From NCBI RefSeq assembly GCF_027887165.1, contig NC_077232.1:15277255-15341254 (forward strand): a stretch of DNA of 64,000 nt, in the 5' to 3' direction. Under the pieces are notes generated by a model. That model had not been told where the DNA came from. It made no database searches and saw only the letters and a program-made list of their open reading frames with translations. Source of the DNA: Monodelphis domestica. Taxonomy: Eukaryota; Chordata; Mammalia; Didelphimorphia; Didelphidae. Made by a program: the position numbers and the translations under genes. Position 1 is the first letter of the stretch; each line of letters opens with the position of its first letter. This document shows positions 10,771 through 23,389 of this stretch, in pieces.

Positions 10771-13201
10771 ATAATGAGGCAAATTAGCAGTTATTCTATT
10801 GAAAATTATAATAATACCTTACTACTTTTCTTAAGGACAACAAACTTACATGCAAGCTTAATGATTTTTTTTGCTATTTCCAGAATTGTCACCCATGGGT
10901 TGGTGTCTCAAAGGAACAAGTCTATTAAGATCAAGGCATCCTTTGGGTTCAAACTTTTAAAATCATGAATTGTGAACAGACATAGTTAAGCTTCTTTTGA
11001 ATAATCAAACAATAGACACAATTAGTTCAAAACAAATGCATTTAGTGGGATATCATCAAAAGAACAAAAGCAACAAATTATCACTGAAGATTGCAATATA
11101 CTTTTCAATAACTGTGCATAAAATCAGGGAGGGAAATGAGAAGAACCAGAATAAACTCAGAGTGGGGTGGTTATTTGGGAACATCTTTGGTCCTAGTCAA
11201 CTCAATTATTTCATAAATGAGGGCCCTCTTGTCTCTCATATTCATTGGGAATGATGAAGCTATTCCTCCTAGGTACAAACTCTCTACTGATAAGGTCACT
11301 CATCTAAGGGTTTCCAGTCCTGTCTTTTTTTTCAAAGAAACTCCCAACAACAAAAGCTCATATTTTCCTCATTTATAGAATATATAACATATCTGATCTA
11401 TCCTTTGTACCAATTCACTGGACCAATTCTCACCCAGATATATCTTTTTGTTTTCTAAATTTGGCAGATTTTTGTCAGATACAATACCATTAAAAGTTGA
11501 GAGAGCAGAGAGTAGATATTAATGAAATTCACAAAACCCTTCATTCCTCAAATGGAATTTTCTTTTATTGCTGGATCCTTTTTCAAATGTCAGAACTCAG
11601 ATCTCTCAGGATTGTCTACAGAATTTATTAGTCATCGGTTTCTCTTTTTTTTTAAAGACCACCAAGGGATGATGGTTGGATGTTCTGTTATTCCATCAAA
11701 CTTGATGAAAGAACTTTTTATTTCATAGTGACTTAAAAGTTTAGACCCAAATGTCCATTTTATTTAAGGCCTTAAGACCTCATTTTCTTTGCAATTTACC
11801 CTCTCATTCTCTAAAATTATCACCTGACCCAGTGGTAAATTAAATTATTAGGAATCCTCTGAAAAATCCCAACTTCCTTCTCCACAATGTGTGGAGTGAA
11901 AATCTAGGAGATCTGTACTCTAAATAAGTACAGAGCAGGTTATGGAGGAAGAGGGATGAGAGGTAGGGGTAGGGAAAGAGCAAAAGCCCAGAGGCTTCTC
12001 AGAGAAACAAGTGCCCACATAAAGAGAGAACTGATTCCAATTCATAAGGAAAAGTCAATACAGAGAATATCACATTATTAAAAATATTTCATAATCACCC
12101 TGCTTCATATGCTGGCTTCCTGGGAACATCCTTCAAATTAACAATTTAGGAACAGTGAAAGTTCAGTGTTACAATATTTTTTTCTACAAAATACTTCAAT
12201 CTAGGACCATTTATACCATGTCAGTCAGTCAGACAAAGGAGGGAGGGAGTTATTCTTTACTCAAGAAGAACTTGGGTTATGAGTTTCTCAGGAAGACGGA
12301 AGAGGGGGACATTCAGAGGTGAAGAGCCCAGAGGATCTATGAGAGGAGGGGAAAGGGGAGAGGGTAGCAGATTTTGAAACTACAAGAGTTTATTTCTAAG
12401 CACTTTGGAAGAGGATATATCTTCCCCTTATTCAAAGGAATCACCATTTTCCCCTTCCCAAGAGATCTAACTCTTCTTATTACTAGAGTTACAAGGGTAT
12501 TTCATTTTGGGGATATTACTATTACTAAGAAGAGAAGGGCAACTAAGTTGTATTTTAAATTGGACCTCTTTACCCTTAAGGATATTGGGGTACAGTCCAA
12601 ATGTTATTCTCAGAATTACACACTTCATCTCACCCCAAAGCTCACCCCAAACAACAAGAAAAAGGTAGAAAAGAAAGAATTGGCAAAGGATTCAGGAAAG
12701 AATATTGTTCACTGACAGTTTAAGGAAATCTTTATGAAGAAGGTAACAGTTGAATTTTGGAATCTAAACAGTTTTTCAACACCACAGAAAGTCATTCATT
12801 CCAGATACAAAAGATAATAGGCTTAATGACATGGAGAAGAGAAGCCAATATTTCAGTTTTATGGAGACTACTTCTACAACTATAGTGGTATATAGAAATA
12901 ACTGTTTTATCCATGAGACTAATGCATTTTCTTCCCATTTCTCTGCCAACTGTAAGCATTTGTAGTTGATCTGTACCGAGTTGATTATTAAATACAGGCC
13001 TCAGGTTTTCTCATATATCTATCTAATACTTTAGGTGGATGATTTCTTCATTGAGTAAAATAATTTATTGCTTAAGCTTGATATATTGATTTCCCAATTG
13101 AGTAGACAAAACATCCACTATTACTTTACTTTTAAAATTCCTATTTTGTTTTGGTGTATGTAGAACACTATAATCATACATTCATTTACACATTAATGTT
13201 C
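10771..13201. other. 3' flank of OR copy 1, no gene
   Basis: No coding region is supported. The segment is recognisably paralogous to the 3' flank of OR copy 2, for example 'catgcaagcttaatgatt' at about 10,850 against 'catgcaaacttaatgatt' at about 46,780. It is somewhat longer here. Reading frames of 60-113 codons lie in it without protein-like features. Confidence 0.6.
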
Positions 13202-14176
13202 TCAAATCTTAATACTTCCTTCTTGGGGGAAAATTACTGTTTTGATTATCCTACAGATTGCAATTTTGATTTTTGTGTTTCTCAGACTATAGATTATGGG
13301 GTTCATGAATGGAGGCAAAATTGTATAGATCATCGAAATCAAAAGATTCTGAATTGGTGATGTGTCTGATAAGGGACCTAGGACTGTGACCACACCAACA
13401 AGAACAAATAATAGGAAGATAATCAACTGAGGGGAACAGGTAGACAAAGCTTTATAGCGTCCTTCCACAGAGGGCATTTTAAGTACAGTAGAGAAAATAT
13501 AAGTATAGGATATAATTAAAAAACCAAAGCAGAATAACACTAAAGTTGAACTAATGGCAAGGAGCACATACTCAGTATCACGAACCTCAGAGGATGAGAC
13601 CTTCAAAACATGAGGGATATCACAAAAAAACTGTTGGATCACATTTGATCCTGAGAAAGGTAAGCGGAACATGTTCCCTGTATGTATAGCTGAATAGACA
13701 CACCCAGTGAGCCATGAACTGGTTACCACCAAAACACATCGGGTTGGTGTCATGATTACTCCATAGTACAGGGGTTGACAGATTGCCACAAAGCGATCAT
13801 AGGACATGGCAACAAGCAAAGCAACCTCTGTTGTTGCAAATAAAATAAAGAAAAATATCTGAAAAGCACAACCAAGTAAAGAAATTATTTGATTGTCTGT
13901 CAGGGAATTCACAATGAATTTGGGAAGAGTGACTGAGATACAGCCAATATCCAACAATGATAAGTTGCACAGAAAAAAGTACATTGGAGAGTGAAGGTGT
14001 GGATCAGTGACAATGGCAGCAATAGTGAGAAAATTACCCATCAGGGTTGCCATATAAATCAATAGGAATAATATAGCATGTAAGACCTGCAACTCCTGGA
14101 TGCTGGAATACTCCATAAGGAGGAATTCCATGATGATAGTGAAATTACCCATGTTTACTTGTGTCCCATAATTCAT
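13202..14176 (-). CDS. Olfactory receptor, family 14-like (copy 1)
   Basis: A single-exon class II olfactory receptor of 324 residues, within the usual 310-325. It would sit in the cilia of olfactory neurons and signal through the olfactory G protein. Seen in order: sequon N11-F-T; GN at 47-48 in TM1; LHSPMYFFL at 61-69; TM3 Cys103; MSYDRFVAIC at 124-133 (MAYDRYVAIC in most ORs); TM5 ending near SYTYIF; KALSTCSPQL before TM6; PFMNPIIYSLRN in TM7; a basic tail. The AFQIFF and SYDRFVAICQPLYYGVIM stretches suggest family 14. Odd points: the two extracellular-loop-2 cysteines that usually pair are both Ser (175 and 195), and the usual TM6 His is Gln. A second start at M9 is possible, but M1 matches the paralogue. 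The frame is intact. Ligand unknown. Confidence 0.93.
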   Translation of the reverse strand: MNYGTQVNMGNFTIIMEFLLMEYSSIQELQVLHAILFLLIYMATLMGNFLTIAAIVTDPHLHSPMYFFLCNLSLLDIGCISVTLPKFIVNSLTDNQIISLLGCAFQIFFFILFATTEVALLVAMSYDRFVAICQPLYYGVIMTPTRCVLVVTSSWLTGCVYSAIHTGNMFRLPFSGSNVIQQFFCDIPHVLKVSSSEVRDTEYVLLAISSTLVLFCFGFLIISYTYIFSTVLKMPSVEGRYKALSTCSPQLIIFLLFVLVGVVTVLGPLSDTSPIQNLLISMIYTILPPFMNPIIYSLRNTKIKIAICRIIKTVIFPQEGSIKI

Positions 14177-14208
14177 CTTGAAATAACATCAGTGGTGGAT
14201 ACAAGGTT

Positions 14209-14232
14209 CTAAAAGAAGAGAGAAAATTAAAA
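14209..14232 (-). promoter_or_regulatory. Splice acceptor before the OR copy 1 coding exon
   Basis: On the minus strand a pyrimidine-rich tract ends in 'cttcttttag', 32 nt before the ATG. OR genes usually have an untranslated 5' exon spliced to a coding exon just before the start. The same site is kept in copy 2. The 5' exon and promoter were not identified. Confidence 0.75.
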
Positions 14233-14859
14233 CACCTAAATACAGAGAAAGTTAAGGAACTATTCATTCACAGTATCCATGTCAGCCAAATTTAAAGATC
14301 TGAATTAATGCCATGTTGGTAGTAGAACTGACAATGCTAAACATGGACACCTTGTCCTAGAGCAGATACCTGTTTACTCTAGAAAGCTTTTAAAGATATA
14401 TAAATATGTGTCCAAATGCATAAGAAAATAACAGATGTATATCAGTACCAGTGCATAACAATTAGCCAGCTCAGTTTTGACAATATATTTTTCCCAAAGA
14501 TATAAAAGAAGTATTGAGTAGCTTACTTCATAAAGGGAATGTGTTTTTAGCTCAATGGAGTTCTCAGAGGCTTTGAAAATTTGAGTTCAGAAAATGATTC
14601 AGAGCAAATCACAGCAAATCACAGATCTGGAGTCTGAGTTAACTCATCAATGGGATTCTTTGGAAGAAATCATACTTAAGTATAATAGGAAACTACTTAA
14701 ATTTGCATTTTCCCAAGACATTTATACTGGCTTGTATTTAGTAATTACTTAAGAAATATGTTTAAGTTGAATTAAATTATTTATGTGACCATAGTCTCTA
14801 TTTCCAAATTTTTCAGTGGCATTATAGGATAATGGAGAGAAAGCAATTTTAGTGTTAAG

Positions 14860-15040
14860 AGCATTGGACTTAAAATTTTTCTCAGAATTTTGAATGAATT
14901 CCTTTTTTCCTATAAGAATTTTCATTCTTCATTCCATAAACTCAAGATAATGGTAAGTGCTCACATTACACAACTGATTCAAATAGTGTTTTTAAAATGC
15001 TAAGTCAAATATAAAGGAGTTACTTTTTTATTAAAATATA
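14860..15040 (+). mobile_element. MIR (CORE-SINE) fragment in the OR upstream flank
   Basis: 'agagcattggactt' followed by 'ttcattccataaactcaagataatg' resembles MIR head and core. The paralogous piece in unit C is at about 50,325-50,520. Old and diverged. Confidence 0.45.
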
Positions 15041-15984
15041 TATTTTTCAGGATATTAAAGACAGATCAGTGCACAAGTAGTAAAGAAAGTGGATAGCCAT
15101 TAATCCATCTCTTATCTTTTGGTTCCTATCTCCAATACCTTTATTCTTTAAGAGATCTGAGTTAGCTATTCATGGAAATATAAGAATTCACTCTAACCTG
15201 ACTACAACAAAATCCTAAGATTGGCAGAAATCAAAAGTCTAGGAAATTAAAATGTAAAATGGACATAACCTATACATAAAAAGAAAATCCTCAACTTTGA
15301 AGCTCTTGGAAGCTAACATTACTCAACCATATATAAAGATACTTTGTATGATGAACTTTATTCAGAGGATAGAATATATTATAACTTTTTCTTTGGCTGT
15401 TCATCTACATAAATTCCAAAAGGGGTATGGGAAGTAGAATTGACTAAATTAAAATTGGTCTCCCTAGGAAAATCTGGAGTGGCTTTCTGAAGAAATGGAC
15501 TAATGGACTATAAGTGACTATAGAATATGAGAGGATTTTTTTTTCATTTTCTTCCTGTAGTAATAGTCCAGGTGAAGAGAATACTATTAAGCCAATTGTT
15601 GAACGGTGAAAAGACTACAATTTAAACAAACCTATGGAGTGAGTACAATCACCAAGTGAACTACTGAAACTAGTCAAAGAGTGAATAGGCACATTAAGCT
15701 GAAACATTGAACCCAAGAAAAGACAAGCTTACCTGGCCCATGCATCCTACAAAATATTTCACTTGATGAAAACCCAGGCGAGTTACCCCATCCCTTCTTT
15801 TTCACCCAAATATTGACTCTGTCTGTGGGGGAGTAGAACTTTTGTATTGGGATAAAAGCTTGACAACTATGATTCCTACTATGATATTTGAGGAAAAAAA
15901 TCTATTGATAAAGAATTGAGTCCATTCTTTGATTGATGAGGGGAAATACAACTGAGGAGTGCTTGTGAGTTAGTATTCAGAAGA

Positions 15985-16860
15985 TAAAGTACTGTCTCAC
16001 ACCCATCAGAATGTTTAACATGAAAAAAAAAGAAAAATGCTAAATCCTGCAAATGTGGAAAAATCAGGATTCTAATATACTGCTGGTAGAACTGACAACC
16101 AATACAACCATTCTAGAGAGCAATCTGGAACAATGCCCCAAAAACCATAAAACTGTGACATACTCCTTGACTCAACAATACCACTACTAGATCTGAACCA
16201 AAGAGATTATAAATGTGGGGAAAGTACCTACCTGTATGATGAAAAAAATATTTCTATCACCTTTTTGAGATGGCAAATAATTGAAAACTGAAAGTAGAGC
16301 CATCAATTGGGGAATAACTGAACAAATTGTGGCACACACTTGTAATGTAATAGTATTGTGCTATAAGAAGTGACATACATGTTCACAGAAAAAAAAAAAC
16401 CTTGGAAAGAGATCTATAGATGCAAAGTGAAGTGAGTAGAACCAAGAGAAAGTAGAATAAAGTAAAAAAGTAATGTTTTGTGATCAATTTTAATAACTTA
16501 ACTATTATCAACAAAACAGGGATCTGAGACAACTCCAAGAGACTCCTGATCAAAAGAAGTATATCCACTGCCATAGAATAGAGTCCTAATGCAAATTGAA
16601 ACATTCCATTAGTTATTTCTTCCATGGATTTTTCTTTGTATAAGCAATATATTTCTTCCTTCACCACAGGATGAGAATTGAAATATGTATTATATCATAA
16701 TATATGTGCGCCCTATATCATATAATCTATTTTTTTAATAAGGGAGTAGGAGAAAGGGAGAGAGAGAGAGCATGGATTGAAAAATGTCACAAAATAAATA
16801 TTTAAAAATTGCATTGATATATAATCTAAAAAATAAAATGTATAATTAAAAAAGAAGATG
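15985..16860 (+). mobile_element. Old L1, 3' end of ORF2 and 3' UTR
   Basis: 'ctcacacccatcagaatg', 'tgctggtagaactgacaacc' and 'accattctagagagcaatctgga' are typical of the C-terminal ORF2 coding end of therian L1s. A 3' UTR follows, with a purine-rich stretch and a decayed A-rich tail near 16,850. It lies in the part of unit B that is missing from A and C. Confidence 0.75.
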
Positions 16861-18600
16861 GTATTAACTCATTATTTTAGTTAATCCTATTTCTAACATC
16901 AAAAGAGGTTGAAAGAAAAGAATCAGTTGATGAAACTGATTCTTAATCTGTCTTGCCTACTTCCAGAAATTGGAAGACTGAAATTGAAAGAGGACAATAA
17001 AATCTGAAGATGCCAAAATACATTCCTAAACAATCTAGTCATTAGTCAGGATGAACAAGGATTATGAATTAGGTTTACTTCTTTCTTGTGAACTTACTCG
17101 AAGAAATTCCAATGAACCTTTGAGAATATATAATCATATCTCAATCACCCTCATTCTGGTGTTAATTCATCTTTTTTAAGTGCTATAGCTGTGTGTATTC
17201 TTTAGTTACAAAGTTTTGTAAACTCACATAATATTCATCTCTTTTTCTCCACAAAAAAAAATTATATAAGTTCCTTGAGTTCTGTAATTCAGTAGGAATT
17301 CACACTACCATTAGTCATTCTTTTAATAGAGTCATCCCAGAGCAGTTGTCCTCACATAGCATCTGTGATCATTGTTTCCCTTACAATGATTAAAAGTCCC
17401 ATTCTTAATTAATGCTCTGGTAGTTTTTATTAATGTTGAGGTTGACAATAACCATCCACAGGGTTACTCTTTGAGATGTGAACTGTCTTACCATCACATT
17501 GTTTTGGCCCCAAATTGCCAAAACTGATGTGAGTTGAGCATGAGCCCCTAAAGGATATTACCTGGATAAATATTTAATCAGGGTTGAAAAACACCTACAA
17601 GCAGACAAGAGGTTTGTTTATAATTGATGATGATACAGTCTCAGAAATAGCATCTCAATCATAAAATATAAAAGGAAAATACTTTAGAGATTTCCTCTCT
17701 TATAGAAGTAGGTACCCTATTCTTTCTCTTTGGTATTTCCATTCCTAAAGTCTTTCCAGACAAATACCAGATTTGTTGTTCTTGAAATATTTCAATCTCT
17801 TTGATTTGCTAATCAGTCAGTGATCAAATCTTTGCTCATCTACCTATTTGCTTCTTCTAATTCTCATAAAGCAGTCATAATGAGCAAGTAGCTACTACAA
17901 GACATGGTAACAGATATCTCATTTCTGATAAAGTTGACAATTGTCTCTTTGGATATCTTAGCATATTGCCTGGTTCCTAGCAGGTACTGAATATTTCTAT
18001 ATAGTAGATTTACCACTTTTTACAACAGTTCCCTAATTGGTTTTTTTTTCCCCTTTTATATGGCAGTTGTATTTTCTCTAGTGCTTGTGATGCCATTTTT
18101 CTTTCCTTAAAAAGACTTTCCCTTGCTGTTAGCATAAATGTCTTACAAGAAACAGTGCAAAGAGTATAGAACTTAGCCTCTGAATATTTTGGCATAAAAT
18201 CCAATTGTTTCAGTATCTGACTATTTTGCCTTCTTTCCAAATCTTCCATTTAGTTCATTCCACTTCTTACCTTTTCCCTTATAAGATCCCAGCACATGCC
18301 AAACTAGAGGAAAATACTAGCTAATCTGTAGGGAACCAACTCATCCCAACCTCCATGATTCCTGTGATCTCTATATACATTGTTTTTTTGGTAAGAGAAT
18401 GATTCCAATGATTAGTTGTTATATTAGTAAACTACTATAAAAATAGTCAAATTAGAATATTGCTTTTAAACAGATGTCTACTTACCTTTCAAAGAAGACA
18501 AAATATATTCTTCACTTTTCCCAAAATGTATCAAACTGTGTTGCACAAAATATGAAAAATATTTGCCAATGGTCAATTTGGTTTTTTTAACTCAAATAAT
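16861..18600. other. No gene seen; unit B-specific DNA
   Basis: AT-rich sequence with no supported coding region. Around 17,950-18,000 'ttgcctggttcctagcaggtactgaatat' resembles the 3' end of a MIR/L2-type repeat. I did not find this stretch in the other units. Confidence 0.4.
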
Positions 18601-19900
18601 TCAACAAATGCATTTGAATTGTTATGTTTGAGTCACTTGGGAAGATAAGTCTCAGCTTGTATGGATCTAATCAGAATTGTTTTTATACCTTTTTATATTT
18701 ATCTATTTTTTCATCTTGCACAACTGATCAAGTATGAAGTCTTTTTCGCATCAGCAAGTGGGAATCAAGAATAGTTTGGGAGTGGATCTCTCCAAAACAT
18801 AATTTTGCTATAAAATCTTATCTTTTTCACCATTCTCTAAACCCCAACTCATCATGGTATACCCACATATCCAGAGGGCATCCATCCTAAAAACTCCACA
18901 CAAGGTCACAGATTCTCAGTCCAATTTTTCTGAACATTTTTTCTACTTGTGAAATAAAATTCCCAATCAATTTCCAAGCAACTGCATCTGATTTTATTAT
19001 TTACAATATCTACCTTACTCTGTTACCTGGATCCCCATAAATTTACTTACTCTTGCCTAAACATAGATAAACACATAGAAACAGAAAAAAAATCAAGTTT
19101 ATGATCAAGTTTATGATCAAGTATGAGGTTAGTTTAGATCAAGTTTAACAAGTCCTGAAGCAGTATAATATGGCATATATTCAATTATAATCTTTGATGC
19201 TTCTTTAATGTGTGACTTTGGTCAACTCATTTAGTCTCCATGAGATTCACGTTCTTCCTCTATAAGATAAGAAAAATAAACCAGATGATTTCTGAAGTAC
19301 CTTCTGTCTTAAGTTTTATGACTTATAAACTTGTATTTTGTTTGGAAGGATATGTTTTTGGCATGACATTTAATAGCTGGGAGAAGTGTATAATATCAGC
19401 AAGGAGTCCTAAGTTCTTTTTAAAGTCAATAGGTGGGAAGGAATCTTGATACTTTGTGCATTTCATGCACATAACCATTTTTATTTACTAAAATGCCAAA
19501 ATGGAAACCCTGATGTCTAGTTAAAGATCTTTAAAATTGGATCCATTCAAAAAGTTTTCATCAAAGAATCATGGAGGACCAGGATGAATGAGATTTCTCA
19601 CTATTAAGATATGACTTTCAAATGGAATCACAAGATCATACTCATTATTTCTAGGGACATTAGCTGTCATTTGGTCCATTACCTAACCTTGAGGCCACAT
19701 ACAGAAATATATCAGTTCTTTAGTGTAGCATAAGTTAGTATTTAACAAACAGCTTCTAACCTCATATATCCAGATTCTAAATTTAATAATTTGTCTTCTT
19801 GGTTTGCAGTAAGATATGGTCACAATTAGTTTCTATGAATCTTCACATATTTCTCTTGGGTATAACTGGAATGAGGGATAATATCATGAACAAGAAAGAA
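18600..19900. repeat. Segment shared by units B, D and E but absent from A and C
   Basis: Positions 18,700-18,830 match 29,270-29,395; 18,880-19,900 match 30,950-31,990; and the right part matches about 38,270-38,450. A MIR-like copy ('gtgtgactttggtcaactca') lies at 19,185-19,345. No coding region. Confidence 0.75.
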
Positions 19901-20339
19901 GATCAGTGTTTTATTAATTGTAGTAACAATATTTTAAAGTTATTTTCGTATTTTTAAAAAATTGATTTGAAATTACCTTTGTTATCTATGAGAGTCTTAC
20001 AAATAGTACTTAACCATCTCTAAAAGGTGTTTCATCTCTAAGGACACCATAAAAATCTCTTTCAAGTGAATATATAACCTTCCTTTTTCATATCTTTGTT
20101 CATTAATCCTGCATTTGTTAATTTAGTAGATCAATATTTAATATATTCTTTCCTTTAAATAACACAATCCATCACATACATTTGCAGTTTGTACCATCAA
20201 AAATGTTTCCTCCTGTCATATATATATACATATATATACATATATATATTCTTCCTTAAAATAATAGTAACAGTAATAATTTTATTATGCTGATAATTTA
20301 TATATTAGATAACAAAGACTCTTTCTTTTTTTATCTATC

Positions 20340-20640
20340 TGAAGGCTTTGCACAGTGATATTTCAAATAAGTTCATTGATTAATTGATAATAAGTTAGTA
20401 GTTAGATTGCCAGGCATGAAATCAAGAGACTAATATGGTCTCATACACTTCTTGCTGTATGACCCTAAGTAAATAGCTTTGCCTCTTTGTCTCAGTTCCT
20501 CATCTGGAAAATGAACTAGAGAAAGAAATGGCAAATGAATTCAGTTGTTGTTGTTTTTTTTGCCAAGAGAATGACAAACTGTGTTGTGATGCTTCAGACA
20601 AGATGGAAATGATTGAACTTCCACAAAATGTTAACAGAAA
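20340..20640 (+). mobile_element. MAR1-like SINE, orthologue of the unit A copy
   Basis: Carries 'ctgtatgaccctaagtaaat', 'tcagttcctcatctgg' and 'agaaatggcaaatgaattcag' in the same order as the copy at 1,110-1,440. It has a local GTT expansion. Present before unit duplication. Confidence 0.65.
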
Positions 20641-20889
20641 AGGAAGTTATCAGAAGACCAAAAACTCCTCTGGGACAGAAACTCTACAACTTTATTGTAA
20701 CTGAATTGCATTCTTAGTTACCTGCAGTCCTGAGAAGCTATGTCTCTTGCTCATTGCCTCAAATATACATTGTGTAAAAAACTTGGATTTAAACCCAAGA
20801 CATTCTTCCTTTAAGCCATCTTTCCAATCACTTGTATGCTACTTCTAAAATAAAAACATTGATGATAGTATTAATGTTAACAATAATAA

Positions 20890-21600
20890 AGCAGCAATAG
20901 TTATCTTAATGATCAAGTATATGTTTTTAATAATTTGATCTTTTCAAAATGCTTTCTTCAGTAGAATTCATTTTATCTGATATTTATCATAACCCTGTGA
21001 GATTTTATCCCATTTTGTTAAATGAGAACATGGAGCTAAAAAGACATGAAGTGTGAGCATTAGAACTATTCGTGAGCTCTCCTTATTCTTTCTAAAACCA
21101 TTTCTGCAATAATATCATCTGGAACTATAAGTTTCAAACTTGCAGTGCAAATACTTTGAGAAATTTAACCACCTGCCTTTGCCCAATTTCACTTAGTAAC
21201 AATATTGTACATTGGCAGTTAGCTGATACAAAAGTGATATCTGTCTAAATATGTTAGAATAGTAATAATAATAGAAAAATAGAATAATAACAGAAATAGA
21301 AAGAATATAAATAAAAATAGAAATAGGAACAGAAAAATAAAAATAATAAAAAATAGAAAAATAGAAACAGCAAAAATAATTTTAAAAAAACAATTAAAAC
21401 TGATACTTATAATCAAAACCCCCAGGTTAACCAGTTAGAGACTACATATTTTATGAACTTTTGTTGGAGGCTCAAAGAGATTAAATTATTTCCCTGTATC
21501 TATGCATCTACTGTTAAAGAAGAATCAGATTGAGGTTTTCATTGTTATACTGTAACACAGCAAATTTCCAAAGTGTTCTATCTCTGGTATAGATCAAAAT
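20890..21600 (-). mobile_element. Two MIR fragments (paralogues of those in unit A)
   Basis: 20,890-21,080 and 21,395-21,600 align with 1,690-1,900 and 2,060-2,290. Between them, 21,255-21,380 is an A-rich simple sequence of 'aataatagaaa'-type repeats that gives spurious open frames. Confidence 0.55.
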
Positions 21601-21708
21601 AAGGAGACCGAACTCATACCAATCAATTAAGCAAAATGGCCAGTCATAAAATGGGATGAAATACATTTGTATAAATTCCCCATTTTCTCACACACACACA
21701 TATGTGTA

Positions 21709-21729
21709 TATATATATATATATATATAA
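21709..21729. repeat. (TA)n microsatellite
   Basis: A short TA tract after a (CA)n run; unit A has only a weak equivalent near 2,405-2,445. Confidence 0.85.
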
Positions 21730-22280
21730 TATACATTCAACCATATGTATATGTATATATGTATATAAATGATATATAGATATGGGAAAGGATATATATT
21801 TTCCCTTACCTATTTATAGGGACTAAGGATCTGAAGAGTATGATTCTCTCCAATAAATCAATTCTGTTCTCATTTAGAGTTTCAGAAAAGGGGAGCTGAA
21901 AATAAATCATTGGAAGCTTTTCAATTTGATGAAATGTGGATGCTTTTTAGATGAGGAGAAATATACTGCCAAATGACCTTCAGGGGAACCTCTTCCTGAA
22001 GTCCCCAGAGAAGCCAGAGTGGTTATCTTTCCTTATTAGTCAGAGATGCTCTGACTTTTCCCTTGAGTATAATTAGATAAGGCACACATTAATCATAAAT
22101 AACATGGGGAAATGACATGTCACGTATAATTCATCAATAGTCTATGGAAGACTTACATGTGATTTTTGACCTTGTAAAAAATGTAAGACCATTATATTTG
22201 TTTTTTATTAAATGCATTTTTATCTAATGATTTTGATCTTTGTTGGGTTGAAAGAATAAAGTATAAATCCACACATATAT

Positions 22281-22982
22281 TGTAAAGGATAAAATTATGG
22301 TTGGACTGAATACATAGGACTGTGTTCACTGAAATTAATTACTCAAGACCAAATGACTTTTATGGTAATTTATTTACAAATAGAAATAGTGAATGTAAGG
22401 AAAATGACAGAGAGACAGAGACAGAGAAAGAGACATAGACAGAGACAGAGAGACAGAGAGAATTATTCCAGTATTGCAGCCTGTTCAAAACCAAGCAGGA
22501 CTTCAGAGGCCTCAGAAAAGTGGGGGTACAGAGGTAAAATAAAGAATTCTAACCACAAGGCCTTCCCCAAGATGAGGATCCTCTTCAGAGGCTAGTCCAT
22601 CCAGGAAAAACTAGGAAAGCAAGTCTGCCTTTTCACTCACCCATGTGGCAGTTCAAAGAAAAGCAGTCTGAGCTCTCAAGCCTAAGCTCCACAAAGGTCA
22701 AGTTCAAAGAGGAAAAGTTTGGTCACAGGAAGTTGCCAGCATTTTTAAAGACAGTTATTTGTGTCCTTCCTGTGTCTTCCTTCCACTTTTACATGGACCA
22801 ATGGCAGCATAAACATTGCTTCAGACTTCCCAGGGGGCAGTCCATTGTTTTTGATTTGCCACTCCCTAGCACACATGGATCATAGACCTCACTCTCACCC
22901 ACATAAGGATTAAATAGAGGTGTCTATATTCCTGGTGGATAAAATCAAAAGAATAAATAGGGTATATTAATCTGTCTTTACA
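22281..22982 (+). mobile_element. Solo LTR of the same family as 4,401-5,088
   Basis: Starts tgtaaaggat and ends tctttaca, 702 bp, with purine-rich microsatellite (22,405-22,460), 'acatggaccaatggcagcat' and a 3' 'aggattaaatagaggtgtct' block. Unit A lacks it at the equivalent place (about 2,970), so it inserted after the A/B split or was lost from A. The flanking 4 bp no longer match, which suggests age. Confidence 0.7.
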
Positions 22983-23389
22983 GTTTTTATGAATATACAT
23001 CTCTTTCTATATGTATAATGATTGGATGGTGTTCTTATTACTAAAAGAGAGAGAAGAAAAATGATGTTAATCTGATAGAATCAGCGTATTTGTCCAGTTG
23101 TGACCAATCAGATGCTTTTGAGTTAGCTGTACCAGAACTACATGTAAAAAAAGTGCCAATATGAACAAGCATAATGATTTGTCTAAATGCACACATTTCA
23201 TGTTCTTTTGAACTACTTCAAGTATACTTTGCTTATACAATGTGAGCATTCAATCCTTAATGGTTCTGTGCCAATGTCTACCTTGTCTCAAAGCTGATAC
23301 CAGAGTTGCACCATTTTCATCAAAGAAAATATGGTCATGTGTACATAATATGCATAGGGATAGTCAGAGTCTTTTTAGCAGAGATAACA

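Noticed and set aside
21219-21416. 65-codon Phe/Ile-rich frame that could be a membrane peptide
   Set aside because: It is the complement of an A-rich simple sequence (aataatagaaa-type) with no conservation in units A or C.
22400-22460. Arg/Gln-rich frame resembling a basic protein
   Set aside because: Produced by a gacagagacagagaaag purine repeat in the solo LTR.
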